Shown piece after piece: positions 25,010 through 34,379 of a stretch of DNA of 64,000 nucleotides; positions within the stretch are counted from its first letter, which is position 1; each line of letters starts with the position of its first letter. Under the pieces are notes generated by a model. It made no database searches. It worked only from the letters and a program-made list of their open reading frames with translations, and was not told where the DNA came from. This stretch comes from an uncultured Eubacteriales bacterium (GTDB lineage Bacteria; Bacillota; Clostridia; Christensenellales; QALW01): positions 1 to 64,000 of the forward strand of contig URIR01000004.1 in the NCBI GenBank assembly GCA_900547955.1. The letters are read 5' to 3'. The translations under genes and the position numbers were made by a program.

Positions 25010-25588
25010 TTAATGAGCTTGGATAATATTATCTATCAGCCCGTATTCCAGAGCCTCCTGCGCTGAAAGGAAATGGTCCCTCTCAACGTCCCGCTCTATG
25101 CGTTCAATAGGCTGCCCGGTACACTCTGAAAGTATACTGTTTAATTTTGCGCGCGTTTTTATAAGATGCTCCGCATGAATGGCCACATCGCTAGCCTGTC
25201 CCTGAGCTCCGCCAAGAGGCTGGTGAATCATTATCTCGCTGTTAGGCAGAGCGATTCTCTTGCCCTTAGCGCCAGCAGTTAAAAGCAAGGAACCCATAGA
25301 AGCGGCCATGCCAATGCAGATAGTTGATACCGGCGCTTTAATATAGCGCATGGTATCAAATATAGCCATTCCGGCAGTAACCGAGCCGCCCGGACTATTA
25401 ATGTAAAGAGATATATCCTTATCCGGGTCGTCGGCCTCCAAAAATAAAAGCTGAGCTACAATAAGATTAGCCATATTGCTGTCAATTTCGCCGCCTAAAA
25501 AAACAATTCGATCCTGAAGAAGGCGGGAATATATATCATACGAGCGTTCTCCTCTGGTGGTTTGCTCTACAACATAAGGAATCAGCAT
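25010..25588 (-). CDS. clpP: ATP-dependent Clp protease proteolytic subunit
   Basis: 192 residues. ATG 25588 is preferred because GGAGGT abuts the ATG at 25594 with no spacing. The catalytic serine lies in GMAASMGSLLL (about residue 97), histidine in IMIHQPLGGAQGQ (about 122) and aspartate in ERDVERDHF (about 170). It forms the tetradecameric serine-protease chamber used by ClpX. Confidence 0.97.
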   Translation of the reverse strand: MLIPYVVEQTTRGERSYDIYSRLLQDRIVFLGGEIDSNMANLIVAQLLFLEADDPDKDISLYINSPGGSVTAGMAIFDTMRYIKAPVSTICIGMAASMGSLLLTAGAKGKRIALPNSEIMIHQPLGGAQGQASDVAIHAEHLIKTRAKLNSILSECTGQPIERIERDVERDHFLSAQEALEYGLIDNIIQAH

Positions 25589-25618
25589 TTTCATACCTCC
25601 ATAAATAAATTATGAATA

Positions 25619-27085
25619 TTATTCGGCCGGAGTTTCCTCAGCCGCGGTTTTTTTAGTCTGACGCGGTTTTTTAGCAGCGGGTTTAGCGGGCTTAGTCTCC
25701 TCCGCGGGCTGCGTCTCATCGCCGTTCTGCGCTTCAGCCTCCTGCTCCTGCGCCTGAGCTTCCTCGCTTTCCGCCGTTTTTTTCTTAGCGGGCGCCCTCT
25801 TGGCGGCGGGCTTATTGTTCTGGCGGATAAAGTCCAATATATTATTTACCGTTACCGTCTCCTTAATATATTCTAATTCATCCGGCTTAATCTCCTGCTT
25901 ATATTCCTCGACATCCTTTTTAAACATTTCGGCATACCGGGATATTTCTTTATCAATGCTCTCCTGATCGGCCTCTATATTCTCTGCATTTTTAATCGCC
26001 TCAAGCACAAGCTGCTGCTTAACCGTTTTCTGCGCGTCATTGCGGTACATATCTCTAAGCTGCGCTACAGTCATACCGGTATAAGCCAGATAGTCTGACA
26101 TCTTAAGCCCCTGATAGCTCATGCGCATTTCCATATCGCGGAGATGATAATCAATCTGCCGCTCTATCATGCTTTCAGGAATATCAACCTGGGCGTCTTC
26201 GCAGATTTTATCCAGCAGCGCGTTCTCATATTCATTTTGGGCGCGGCGGTCGTTCTGCTCCTTTAATTTCTTAGCAATATCCGCCTTATATTCAGCCAGA
26301 GTATCAAATTCGCTTACATCCTTAGCAAATTCATCATCTGCTTCAGGTAGCTGTTTTTCCTCAATTGCGTTTATTTTAACGCTGAACACCGCATCCTTGC
26401 CTTTAAGTTCCTCAGCATGATAATCCTCAGGGAATTTAACGTTTATATCTTTCTCCTCGCCTACATTCATGCCTATAAGCTGCTCCTCAAAGCCGGGGAT
26501 AAAAGCTCCTGAGCCAATTACCAGAGTTTGGTCTTCAGCCGTCCCGCCTGGGAATTTTTCGCCATTAACGCTTCCAGAATAGTTTAATTTCACGCTATCC
26601 CCGTTTTGGACCGGCCTGTCCTCAACAGAAACCAGTCTGCCCGCCCTTTCGCGCGCGTTCTGGACTTCTTTTTCAATATCCTCGTCCGAAACATTATACT
26701 CATTTTTCTTAATCTTTATACCCTTATATTTGCCTAAGACAACCTCGGGCTTAAGATCTACCGTAACGGTAAGCACAATGCTCTTATCTTCCAGAATATC
26801 CTTTATATCAACATCGGGTCGGCTTACAGGCTCCAGGGAATGCTCCTTAACGGCCGCTTCATAAAATTCCGGAAAAACCTCGTTAAGAGCGTCGTCAAAA
26901 AATACGCCGGCTCCATAATATTTTTCCACAAGGCTGCGCGGAGCTTTGCCCTTACGGAATCCGGGGATAGAATATTTGCTTGCGGTTTTCTTATAAACGT
27001 CCGCAACCGCTTTTTCATAGGACGCGCCGTCCACAGTAATGGTAATCACCGCTTGGTTTTTATCATTTTTTTCATAAGTACTCAT
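25619..27085 (-). CDS. tig: Trigger factor with a long charged C-terminal extension
   Basis: 488 residues. Ribosome-binding domain with signature PGFRKGKAPRSLVEKYYG (about 40-58), FKBP-like prolyl isomerase domain (NGDSVKLNYSGSVNGEKF, about 160-245) and a helical chaperone domain. It catches nascent chains at the exit tunnel. After QNNKPAAKRAPAKKK (about residue 428) comes a roughly 60-residue low-complexity tail of Ala, Lys, Glu, Pro and Gln that standard trigger factors (about 430 residues) lack. SD GGAGG; promoter at 27136-27164. Confidence 0.95.
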   Translation of the reverse strand: MSTYEKNDKNQAVITITVDGASYEKAVADVYKKTASKYSIPGFRKGKAPRSLVEKYYGAGVFFDDALNEVFPEFYEAAVKEHSLEPVSRPDVDIKDILEDKSIVLTVTVDLKPEVVLGKYKGIKIKKNEYNVSDEDIEKEVQNARERAGRLVSVEDRPVQNGDSVKLNYSGSVNGEKFPGGTAEDQTLVIGSGAFIPGFEEQLIGMNVGEEKDINVKFPEDYHAEELKGKDAVFSVKINAIEEKQLPEADDEFAKDVSEFDTLAEYKADIAKKLKEQNDRRAQNEYENALLDKICEDAQVDIPESMIERQIDYHLRDMEMRMSYQGLKMSDYLAYTGMTVAQLRDMYRNDAQKTVKQQLVLEAIKNAENIEADQESIDKEISRYAEMFKKDVEEYKQEIKPDELEYIKETVTVNNILDFIRQNNKPAAKRAPAKKKTAESEEAQAQEQEAEAQNGDETQPAEETKPAKPAAKKPRQTKKTAAEETPAE

Positions 27086-27135
27086 ACTAATCCTCCAGAA
27101 AGTTATACAATTATTCTATGCAAAAATCATTTTAT

Positions 27136-27164
27136 AGTGTATCATATTAACCGAAACAAAGCAA
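27136..27164 (-). promoter_or_regulatory. Sigma-A promoter of tig-clpP-clpX
   Basis: Minus-strand TTGCTT, 17 bp, TACACT, about 50 nt before the tig start. It is back to back with the rqcH promoter. Confidence 0.55.
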
Positions 27165-27171
27165 TAACTTT

Positions 27172-27201
27172 TTGTTCCCAATGCCCAGATTTTTGTAATA
27201 T
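27172..27201 (+). promoter_or_regulatory. Possible promoter of rqcH
   Basis: TTGTTC, 18 bp, TAATAT, about 46 nt before the rqcH ATG at 27248. The -35 is weak. Confidence 0.4.
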
Positions 27202-27247
27202 TTTAACCAATATCCGGGCTGGGATATCTAAAACGGAGGAAAAAAAG

Positions 27248-28954
27248 ATGCCCCTTGACGGAATAACTCTCGGAGGAATAGCCTTTGAATTAAACAGGCT
27301 GCTTGCAGGAGGACGTATTGACAAAATCCAGCAGCCTGAAAAAGACGAAATAATCTTAATAATTAAAAACAACTCACGGCAGCATAAGCTGCTCATCAGC
27401 GCCAACGCTGGCAGCGCGCGCATGCACATTACTCAAATAATTAAAGAGAATCCCGAAACTCCGCCCAATTTCTGCATGCTTCTCCGCAAGCATTTAAGCG
27501 GAGGAAAAATACTATCCATTTCGCAGCTTGGAAATGAACGTATCGTCAATATTACAATTCAATCCTACAGCGAGCTGGGAGAACAAACAATTAAAACTCT
27601 CACAATTGAGCTGATGGGCAAACACAGCAATATTATACTGCTTAATTCCCAGGGCTTTATGATAGACGCAATAAAACGCGTAGATATTACTGTCAGCTCC
27701 GTGCGCCAGGTTATGCCGCACGACCTTTATGCGGCTCCCCCGTCCCAGAATAAGCTTGAGCCCAGCATGGAAAATATCCGGCGCTTTTTTCTTGACAGAA
27801 AGGAAAACATCACCGCAAGGCTAATCAGCGAAAGCTTTATAGGAATATCCAGAACCGCTGCAGAAGAAATAATTTTCAGAATGAAAAATCAAGGCGGAAT
27901 AGAAGGCTTCAGTTCATATATGCAAAACGCATATCAAAAAACATATAGGCCCGCTATGCTGTTGAACGGCCAGAACCAGCCCGCAGATTTTCTGCCTTTT
28001 CAATATCTTTCCCTCGCTACTGAATTGCAGCGGGAACATGCTGATTTTTCAACAATGCTGGAAGAATTTTATTCCGCCAGAGATATGGCGCAGCATATGA
28101 AAAGCCGCAGCCGGGAATTAAATATGCTTTTAGATAAGCTGATAGAAAAATGCGAGCGCAAGGACGGGCTTTATGCGCAAAAATTAATGGAATGCTCTCA
28201 AATGGAGAGTTACCGAATTAAAGGAGAGCTGCTTACCGCAAACCTATATCTTGTCGTCCGGGGCGCAAAAAAAGTTACGGTAAGCAATTATTACGATGAC
28301 AATAAGAGCCTGGAAATAGAATTAGACGAGCGGATTTCTCCGCAGTCCAACGCTCAGCAGTACTTTAAAAAATATAACAAATTAAAAACTGCTTCTAAGC
28401 TTTTAGCTGGGCAAATTGCTCAAAACCGAGAGGAAAAGAGCTATCTGGAATCTTTGAAACTCAGTCTGGAAAGTATTACTAATTATGCTGAGCTGGAAGA
28501 AATCCGCCAGGAACTTATGCAGGCGAGCTATATAAAGCGCCAGACGTCCAGAAAAAAAAGCAAGCCCATTAGCTCAACTGCTCCGCATTGCTATATTTCT
28601 TCAGATGGAATTGAGATACTTGTAGGAAAAAATAACCGTCAAAACGATGCGCTTACCCTTAAAACTGCACAGCCTAATGAAACCTGGCTTCATGTAAAAG
28701 ACATGCCCGGCTCTCACGTTATCATACGCAAGACGGGCGAAATTCCCGAAAGCACCCTTATGCAGGCAGCAAATCTTGCTTTATATTATTCTAAAGGACG
28801 CACTTCGCAAAATGTGCCGGTAGATTATACCTTGGTAAGGTATGTAAAAAAGCCCGGCGGTGCAAAGCCGGGCATGGTTATCTACCAAAACATGAAAACT
28901 CTGTATATGACCTGTGATATCGACGAAATTAACGCTCTTACCAAAGTGAAATAA
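27248..28954 (+). CDS. rqcH: Ribosome quality control protein RqcH (NFACT family)
   Basis: 568 residues from ATG 27248 (CGGAGG upstream); open frame further upstream is not coding. NFACT-N domain (MPLDGITLGGIAFELNRLL; GGRIDKIQQPEKDEI), helical middle with coiled coil (about 280-430), and NFACT-R domain (EILVGKNNRQNDALTLK, then TWLHVKDMPGSHVII). RqcH binds stalled 50S subunits and recruits tRNA-Ala to add alanine tails that mark the chain for proteolysis. It is divergent from the tig-clpP-clpX protease operon. Its last 17 bases overlap the end of dacA on the other strand. Confidence 0.95.
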   Translation: MPLDGITLGGIAFELNRLLAGGRIDKIQQPEKDEIILIIKNNSRQHKLLISANAGSARMHITQIIKENPETPPNFCMLLRKHLSGGKILSISQLGNERIVNITIQSYSELGEQTIKTLTIELMGKHSNIILLNSQGFMIDAIKRVDITVSSVRQVMPHDLYAAPPSQNKLEPSMENIRRFFLDRKENITARLISESFIGISRTAAEEIIFRMKNQGGIEGFSSYMQNAYQKTYRPAMLLNGQNQPADFLPFQYLSLATELQREHADFSTMLEEFYSARDMAQHMKSRSRELNMLLDKLIEKCERKDGLYAQKLMECSQMESYRIKGELLTANLYLVVRGAKKVTVSNYYDDNKSLEIELDERISPQSNAQQYFKKYNKLKTASKLLAGQIAQNREEKSYLESLKLSLESITNYAELEEIRQELMQASYIKRQTSRKKSKPISSTAPHCYISSDGIEILVGKNNRQNDALTLKTAQPNETWLHVKDMPGSHVIIRKTGEIPESTLMQAANLALYYSKGRTSQNVPVDYTLVRYVKKPGGAKPGMVIYQNMKTLYMTCDIDEINALTKVK

Positions 28955-30092
28955 TGCGCTTTAAAATATCCCAGAGCTTAGCGTCCTTATATTCGCGGTC
29001 GGCTACTAAATCAACGCGCATCATTTCTGCGCCGTCCTTCCTGATTATAATTTCGCCAACCTTTTGGCCCGCCTGAATAGGCGCGGATACCTCCGAGGGA
29101 AGAACTATCTCCTTTTCTATTAGCTTTTCCTCGCCCTTTCTGAGCACGGCCGTAACATTCCAGGCTGGATGCACGGACATGGTCTTATCCATACCGTTTT
29201 TAACGGCCGGCTGCTGTTCTATAACGTCGTCTTTATTAACCAGCTTAACCGTAGTAAAATTAGCAAAGCCGTAATTAAGCAATGTGCGCGCATCATCAAA
29301 ACGTTTCTGGCTGGTTTCTCCTCCTAATATTACACTTATCATACGCGTTCCGTTACGGGTAGCCGAAGCGCTCAGGCAATGCTTGGCTTCATCTGTATAG
29401 CCTGTTTTTACCCCGTCGCAGCCCTCGTAAAAACGCACCAGCTTATTGGTGTTGGTCAGACCGGTGACCCTTCCGTCCTTATGCGTTATTTCATCCATCC
29501 AGGTGCTGCTCCATCTAAAATAGTCCTTATGCGTTAAAAGCTCCCTGGACATTATTGCTACGTCGCGCGCGGTTGAAAGATGTCCTTCAGCCGGCAGACC
29601 GGTACAATTCACAAAAGTAGTATTATTCATTCCCAGCTCTTTTGCCTTTTGATTCATGCGGGAAACAAAAGTTTCCTCATTTCCGGCAAGATGCTCGGCC
29701 ATGGCTATACATGCGTCATTAGCCGACGCTATTATTATAGATTTAATGAGCTCGCTGGCAGGATACTGCCAATGGGCGTCAGTAAAAACATGAGAGCCGC
29801 CTATATTTGCAGCATATTCGCTTACCGTTACTTTATCATCCAATTTCAGCGTGCCCTGCTCCACCTCGTCAAAAATAAGACACAGGCTCATTATTTTAGT
29901 AACGCTGGCAATAGGAAGGGGCTGATCTATGTTTTTTTCATAGAGTATGGTACCCGTTTCATATTCCATAAGCAGGCCCGCTCTGGCATTAATATCAAAT
30001 TCGGGCTCGGCTTTTGTTACCGTAACTGAGCAGAGGCTTACGCTAAGAAAGATTATTGCGGCAGAAATTATTTTCAAAAAACTCTTAGACAT
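28938..30092 (-). CDS. D-alanyl-D-alanine carboxypeptidase (DacA/DacF family)
   Basis: 384 residues with a signal peptide (cleavage near VTKAEP, about residue 29). Penicillin-binding motifs are in order: SVTK (63-66), SAN in IIIASANDAC (about 123), and KTG in DGVKTGYT (about 223). A C-terminal beta domain and an amphipathic helix (LWDILKRIISLW) for membrane attachment follow. It trims pentapeptides in peptidoglycan. Whether it is the vegetative DacA or the sporulation DacF paralogue cannot be told. SD AAGGAGG. Confidence 0.93.
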   Translation of the reverse strand: MSKSFLKIISAAIIFLSVSLCSVTVTKAEPEFDINARAGLLMEYETGTILYEKNIDQPLPIASVTKIMSLCLIFDEVEQGTLKLDDKVTVSEYAANIGGSHVFTDAHWQYPASELIKSIIIASANDACIAMAEHLAGNEETFVSRMNQKAKELGMNNTTFVNCTGLPAEGHLSTARDVAIMSRELLTHKDYFRWSSTWMDEITHKDGRVTGLTNTNKLVRFYEGCDGVKTGYTDEAKHCLSASATRNGTRMISVILGGETSQKRFDDARTLLNYGFANFTTVKLVNKDDVIEQQPAVKNGMDKTMSVHPAWNVTAVLRKGEEKLIEKEIVLPSEVSAPIQAGQKVGEIIIRKDGAEMMRVDLVADREYKDAKLWDILKRIISLW

Positions 30093-30150
30093 AAAAACCT
30101 CCTTGTTTTTTATTTAGGTTATGCAAACAAAAAGGTTTTATGCGCTATTT

Positions 30151-30960
30151 TTAAATATTTTCAATTATTTTGTCAATTAACGAGGCAAAAGCTCCTTCAG
30201 TCCTTCTGCCCGTCTCCATCACCTCGGCATGTGAAAGCGGGGTTTCAAGTATACCGGCTGCCATATTTGTTATACAAGATATGCCCAATACCCTTATGCC
30301 CGCCTGCACAGCGGCAACCGTCTCAAAAACAGTAGACATTCCCACCATGTCGCCGCCTAAAATGCGTATCGCCCGTATTTCCGCCGGCGTTTCGTAGCTG
30401 GGACCGGCGCAGTAATAATATACTCCCTGCTTAAGAGGTATTCCGGCCTGCCGGGCTGCTTCAAGAGCCAAAGCCCTCAGTTCCGCGTCATAGGCCTGGC
30501 TCATTGAAGGGAAGCGCTCCCCAAATTCCAGCGCCTTCATCCCTCTTAACGGATTAAGCCCTGTCAAATTTATATGGTCGGTTATGCATACTAAATCCCC
30601 CGGAGCAAAAGAAGTATTAACGGCGCCCGCAGCATTTGTAAGAATAAGCTTTTTTACTCCCAGCGCCTTAAGCACCCTCAAAGGGAAGACCGTCTCCTCC
30701 GGGCTTCTGCCTTCATAATAATGCACGCGTCCTTGCAGGCATATTATCTGCTTTCCCGCCTTATCTCCTATAACAAACGCGCCCTTATGCCCATCAACGG
30801 TAGAAACCGGCATACCAGGGACATCCTTATAATGTATAACCTCCGCATTAGCCAGCCCTTCAGCATAACTGCCCAGGCCCGAACCAAGCACAAGTCCGGC
30901 TTCCGCCATAATATCCAATTTATTTTTTATATATCCTGCAGCCTTTAATACTTCGTTCAT
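30151..30960 (-). CDS. punA: Purine nucleoside phosphorylase (PunA type)
   Basis: 269 residues. GLVLGSGLGSYAEGL (phosphate site, about 21-35), GRVHYYEG, TNAAGAVN and YYCAGPSYETPAEIR are family signatures of trimeric PNP. It splits inosine/guanosine to base plus ribose 1-phosphate. It lies 13 bp after deoB, whose product converts that sugar phosphate, so the two form a nucleoside salvage operon. SD GGAGG. Confidence 0.95.
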   Translation of the reverse strand: MNEVLKAAGYIKNKLDIMAEAGLVLGSGLGSYAEGLANAEVIHYKDVPGMPVSTVDGHKGAFVIGDKAGKQIICLQGRVHYYEGRSPEETVFPLRVLKALGVKKLILTNAAGAVNTSFAPGDLVCITDHINLTGLNPLRGMKALEFGERFPSMSQAYDAELRALALEAARQAGIPLKQGVYYYCAGPSYETPAEIRAIRILGGDMVGMSTVFETVAAVQAGIRVLGISCITNMAAGILETPLSHAEVMETGRRTEGAFASLIDKIIENI

Positions 30961-30973
30961 TTTTCTTCCTCCG

Positions 30974-32110
30974 TTATAAAAATGCTTTGCCGCTTAAATC
31001 ATAAGGCAGATTAAAATAATGCGCCAGCGAAGCCGCGACATCCGCGAAATCTCTTATATGCATATTTTCCCGCTTAATTTTATTACCGTAAAGCAAAATT
31101 GGCGTGTATTCTCTTGAATGGTCGGTGCTGGCCGTAACTGGATCGCAGCCATGGTCTCCCGTAATAATCAATATATCATCTTCTCTCAATTTCGCCGTTA
31201 TTTCGGGCAGCACGCAGTCAAATTTCTCTAGAGCGCGCGCATATCCATATACGTCGTTTCTATGTCCGTAAAGCGAATCAAAATCCACTAAATTAACAAA
31301 CAGCAGTCCATTAAAGGGTTCCTCCAGCAATTCAAGAGTCCTATTGACGCAGGCGTCATTGCCCTTATCCGGATAGCTTTTAGTCAAACCGCAGCCGTCA
31401 AATATATCCCCTATTTTCCCTATTCCTATAGCATCAAGTCCGTTCTCACTAAAAATATTTAAAACTGTGCGGCCCGGATTGATAGAAAAATCATGCCGAT
31501 TTTTAGTGCGCACAAAATGACCCGGAGTACCAATAAACGGACGGGCAATAATTCTGCCTACAGCATATTTCCCCGACATAATCCTGCGCGCCTCTCTGCA
31601 CATTCGATATAATTCTTCTAGTGGTATTATTTTCTCGTGCGCTGCAATTTGGAGCACGCTGTCGGCGGAGGTATATACTATGGGGAAGCCCGTGCTCATA
31701 TGCTCCCTGCCCAGCTCTTCAATTATAACTGTTCCCGAAGCCGCCTTATTGCCCAATATTTTGCGGCCGAAAGCGTTTTCCAGCTTTGTCACAATTTCAG
31801 GCGGGAATTTTTTAAACGTAGGAAAAGGCTCTGCCAAAATTTTGCCCATAAGCTCCCAATGGCCTGTTGTAGTATCCTTTCCAGGAGAATGCTCGCATAA
31901 TTTTCCATACGCAGCGCTAGGCACGGCAATCGGCCGAGCATAATCTATCCCGTCAATATTGAAAAGCCCCATTTCAGTTAAATTAGGCAGACGCGCCTGG
32001 CCTGAAAGCACCACGCTTTTTAATGTATTGCTGTTTTGGTCTCCAAAAGCAGCAGCATCCGGCAATTCCCCTACGCCCAGGCTGTCCAGCACTATCACAG
32101 CAGCTTTCAT
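30974..32110 (-). CDS. deoB: Phosphopentomutase
   Basis: 378 residues. Alkaline-phosphatase superfamily fold: VIVLDSLGVGELPDA (metal ligand Asp, about residue 8), GKDTTTGHWE (phosphoryl acceptor Thr, about 80), and ITGDHGCDPVTASTDHSREY (metal ligands near 310). It interconverts ribose 1- and 5-phosphate in the cytoplasm. SD GGAGGGA. Confidence 0.96.
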   Translation of the reverse strand: MKAAVIVLDSLGVGELPDAAAFGDQNSNTLKSVVLSGQARLPNLTEMGLFNIDGIDYARPIAVPSAAYGKLCEHSPGKDTTTGHWELMGKILAEPFPTFKKFPPEIVTKLENAFGRKILGNKAASGTVIIEELGREHMSTGFPIVYTSADSVLQIAAHEKIIPLEELYRMCREARRIMSGKYAVGRIIARPFIGTPGHFVRTKNRHDFSINPGRTVLNIFSENGLDAIGIGKIGDIFDGCGLTKSYPDKGNDACVNRTLELLEEPFNGLLFVNLVDFDSLYGHRNDVYGYARALEKFDCVLPEITAKLREDDILIITGDHGCDPVTASTDHSREYTPILLYGNKIKRENMHIRDFADVAASLAHYFNLPYDLSGKAFL

Positions 32111-32189
32111 TAAAACATTCCCTCCGACGCTTTATAAAAAAGCATTAACATAATCTTTTTAAAGACAAATAAACTTTTAAAATATTATA

Positions 32190-32828
32190 TCATAAAACGC
32201 CGCTGAATAAACTATAAATTCCGTTCATGACCAAAGGCATTATAAGCGCAACATATATGCTGGCTGGAATCGTTCCCACGACCGAACATATAAAAAACTG
32301 CAGATATCCCAGGTCCTCTCTTCCTATTCCTTTTTTACCTTTTAATAATCTTCGCTTTTTCAATCGGATAAAAGCAAGCACAGTACAGAAAAAATATATA
32401 GGCAGCAAAAGCAGATACTGCGGCAACAGCGCCAAAAGCAATATAAAAAAACCATCCAATCCCAGCAGGCTCAAAAGCATGGATGCCGAAAAGCCCAGAA
32501 CAAATCCTCGTCCGCCTAAAATAAGATAAGTAAACGGATATGTAAAGGTAAACAGGCCCAAAAGCATTATAAAAAATACCGTTTCGGCAGAGCTGAGAAA
32601 CGAGGTGAAAAATATGCCCCAGCGGTCTGCGCTGCCGTTAGCAATATATTCCAAATAGGATTCCATATACCGGCCAAAGCTGTCTCCAAAATAATCCCCA
32701 ACATATTTATAATAAAAGCAGCCGCTGCTAATTCCTATAAGAAAAGAAACCAGCGCAATTATATAGCCCATTAAATTCTCTCTTATATGCTGAACAACGT
32801 TTTGTTTTATATACCCCAGTTTCACCAT
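32190..32828 (-). CDS. spoIIM: Stage II sporulation protein M
   Basis: 212 residues with about five hydrophobic segments and a short cytoplasmic N-terminus (MVKLGYIKQNVVQHIREN). SpoIIM anchors SpoIIP and SpoIID in the engulfing mother-cell membrane (the DMP complex). It is close to spo0A in the sporulation/salvage block. SD GAGGGGGTG. A sigma-E promoter is expected but I could not locate one with confidence. Confidence 0.9.
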   Translation of the reverse strand: MVKLGYIKQNVVQHIRENLMGYIIALVSFLIGISSGCFYYKYVGDYFGDSFGRYMESYLEYIANGSADRWGIFFTSFLSSAETVFFIMLLGLFTFTYPFTYLILGGRGFVLGFSASMLLSLLGLDGFFILLLALLPQYLLLLPIYFFCTVLAFIRLKKRRLLKGKKGIGREDLGYLQFFICSVVGTIPASIYVALIMPLVMNGIYSLFSGVL

Positions 32829-33418
32829 ATTTCACCCCCTCTAGATATTATTTTATTGAGAGGGACTAGTTAGCATTCTTAATAAATAAAAAAGTGCTGA
32901 AATAGGGTGCAAAGCAAAGTCGAGCACAACTAAAATAAGTAATGAAACTTTACTTCAAAAATCAATAAAGAATAACTGTGTTAAGCGCAGATTATTGATA
33001 GCACGGTATTAAAACCCCAAAGAATAAGTGACTGTTGGAATTAAGATAAAATATATTTTCCCCGCATGACAATAGCGCCATACGAAAACCGTTACTCATA
33101 TTTTCTATCAAAAGAGCGCCAATACGGCCATTTTGAATTTTCGGGAGTATCGTAAAATATTCGCGCAGCATGCAAACATTAAAATCCAACTATATATAAT
33201 ATTAAAATAATAGAAACATAATTCGATTATTAATATTTCAAATAGAAAAATACTCGTTTTGCGCGCTGTTTCATCAATTTTAAAATTATTTATTTATTCA
33301 ATTGCGCTAAATTGATAAAAAATTTTAAATATAATACTACTGCAGGACCTGAAACGTCAAAAAACAACATTTTCATTTCCTGAATGACAAAATATACCTA
33401 CCGTTTGAGAACTGCAGC
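32829..33418. other. Long AT-rich intergenic region between spo0A and spoIIM
   Basis: About 590 bp. A 65-codon minus-strand frame (32992-33189) starts with TTG, lacks an SD and matches nothing I know; it may be chance or a decayed gene. I found no clear terminator for spo0A, RNA gene or repeat here. A sigma-E promoter for spoIIM should lie near 32850-32900. Confidence 0.4.
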
Positions 33419-34147
33419 TTATTCTTCGAAGGTATTGCTTATATAATCACAAATAAAGCCGATAAATTCACTATTTGTAGGCTTTCCCTTATCCGAACGA
33501 ATGCTGAATCCAAATAAAGAATTTATATACTCCAAATCCCCGCATATCCATGCTGTTTCTATGCTGTTTCGTATATTGCGTTCAATACAATTTGGACGGT
33601 TTCCGTATTTATCTGCAAGCTGCTGGTATATTTTACCCATATTATTATAGTATGGATATGCGTTGCCGTTTCTAACCAACAACAGTATAAGATCTAATAG
33701 ATAATTAAAGCCAAGTAGATTAGGCCTCATACCAATTTTCTTTAAAGTATCTCCTATGTATTTAGCCAGCTTATTCTCCCGCTCCTTTGAAATTCCCTCT
33801 ATATTTATTCCACCGCCGGCATATGAAGAAATAAAATCAAAAAGCTGACTGCGCTCCTCATCTTTTTTAAAAACTCTTACCGCCCCTAGAGCCACAGCAA
33901 TCCTTGCCAAAAAATCATTTGTCAATTCAGAATATATAATGAATTTTGTATTCTCCTGGCCCTCCAATTCTTTTAATAGACCAATTCCGTCTAAATCCTT
34001 TAGAATATAATCGGTAATCACTATATCCGGCATAATGTCCTGAACAGCCTGAACCAGTTCTCTGCCCGATTGATACACTCCTTTTATGACTAATTGTCCG
34101 TCGAAAGCAATTTCATGTTCACTTGTAGTACCTAGTAGTATTTTCAT
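33419..34147 (-). CDS. spo0A: Stage 0 sporulation protein A with a degenerate receiver domain
   Basis: 242 residues (usual about 260-270). The C-terminal DNA-binding domain is canonical: NIRNSIETAWICGDLEYINSLFG and KPTNSEFIGFI. The receiver keeps the phospho-acceptor Asp (ITDYIL, D46), the switch Ser (S73) and Lys (FKKD, about 94), and DLDGIGLLKEL. But after strand 1 (MKILLGTTSE) the acidic Asp pair and most of helix 1 are missing. AAAGGAGG precedes the ATG, so this is not a wrong start. The order recN-spoIVB-spo0A identifies it as the orthologue. Phosphorylation may be altered or Mg-independent, which is inference. Confidence 0.9.
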   Translation of the reverse strand: MKILLGTTSEHEIAFDGQLVIKGVYQSGRELVQAVQDIMPDIVITDYILKDLDGIGLLKELEGQENTKFIIYSELTNDFLARIAVALGAVRVFKKDEERSQLFDFISSYAGGGINIEGISKERENKLAKYIGDTLKKIGMRPNLLGFNYLLDLILLLVRNGNAYPYYNNMGKIYQQLADKYGNRPNCIERNIRNSIETAWICGDLEYINSLFGFSIRSDKGKPTNSEFIGFICDYISNTFEE

Positions 34148-34192
34148 ATGATTTCCTCCTTTATTAATTATATTCCTCTACCTAGTAAAGAT

Positions 34193-34221
34193 ATTATATT
34201 AAAGATTAACATATTTTGCAA
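34193..34221 (-). promoter_or_regulatory. Sigma-A promoter of spo0A
   Basis: Minus-strand TTGCAA, 17 bp, TATAAT, about 45 nt upstream of the spo0A start. No perfect 0A box or sigma-H pattern was seen here. Confidence 0.7.
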
Positions 34222-34379
34222 GGGAAATTTATACAAAATAGAATATAGTTAATTATTTTGTTTAGTTTAGTTATTGATGACTATTTCATATACAATTAAT
34301 CAAAAAAAACATCATATTATACATAATATCGACATATATCGCTATTACCCACAGTTTACAAGGAACCACACGCCTCAAA

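Noticed and set aside
26840..27247. Extended start of rqcH
   Set aside because: The upstream frame overlaps tig on the other strand and lacks family similarity; CGGAGG precedes the ATG at 27248.
32992..33189. 65-codon ORF between spo0A and spoIIM
   Set aside because: TTG start without an SD and no recognised similarity; kept only as a comment on the gap.
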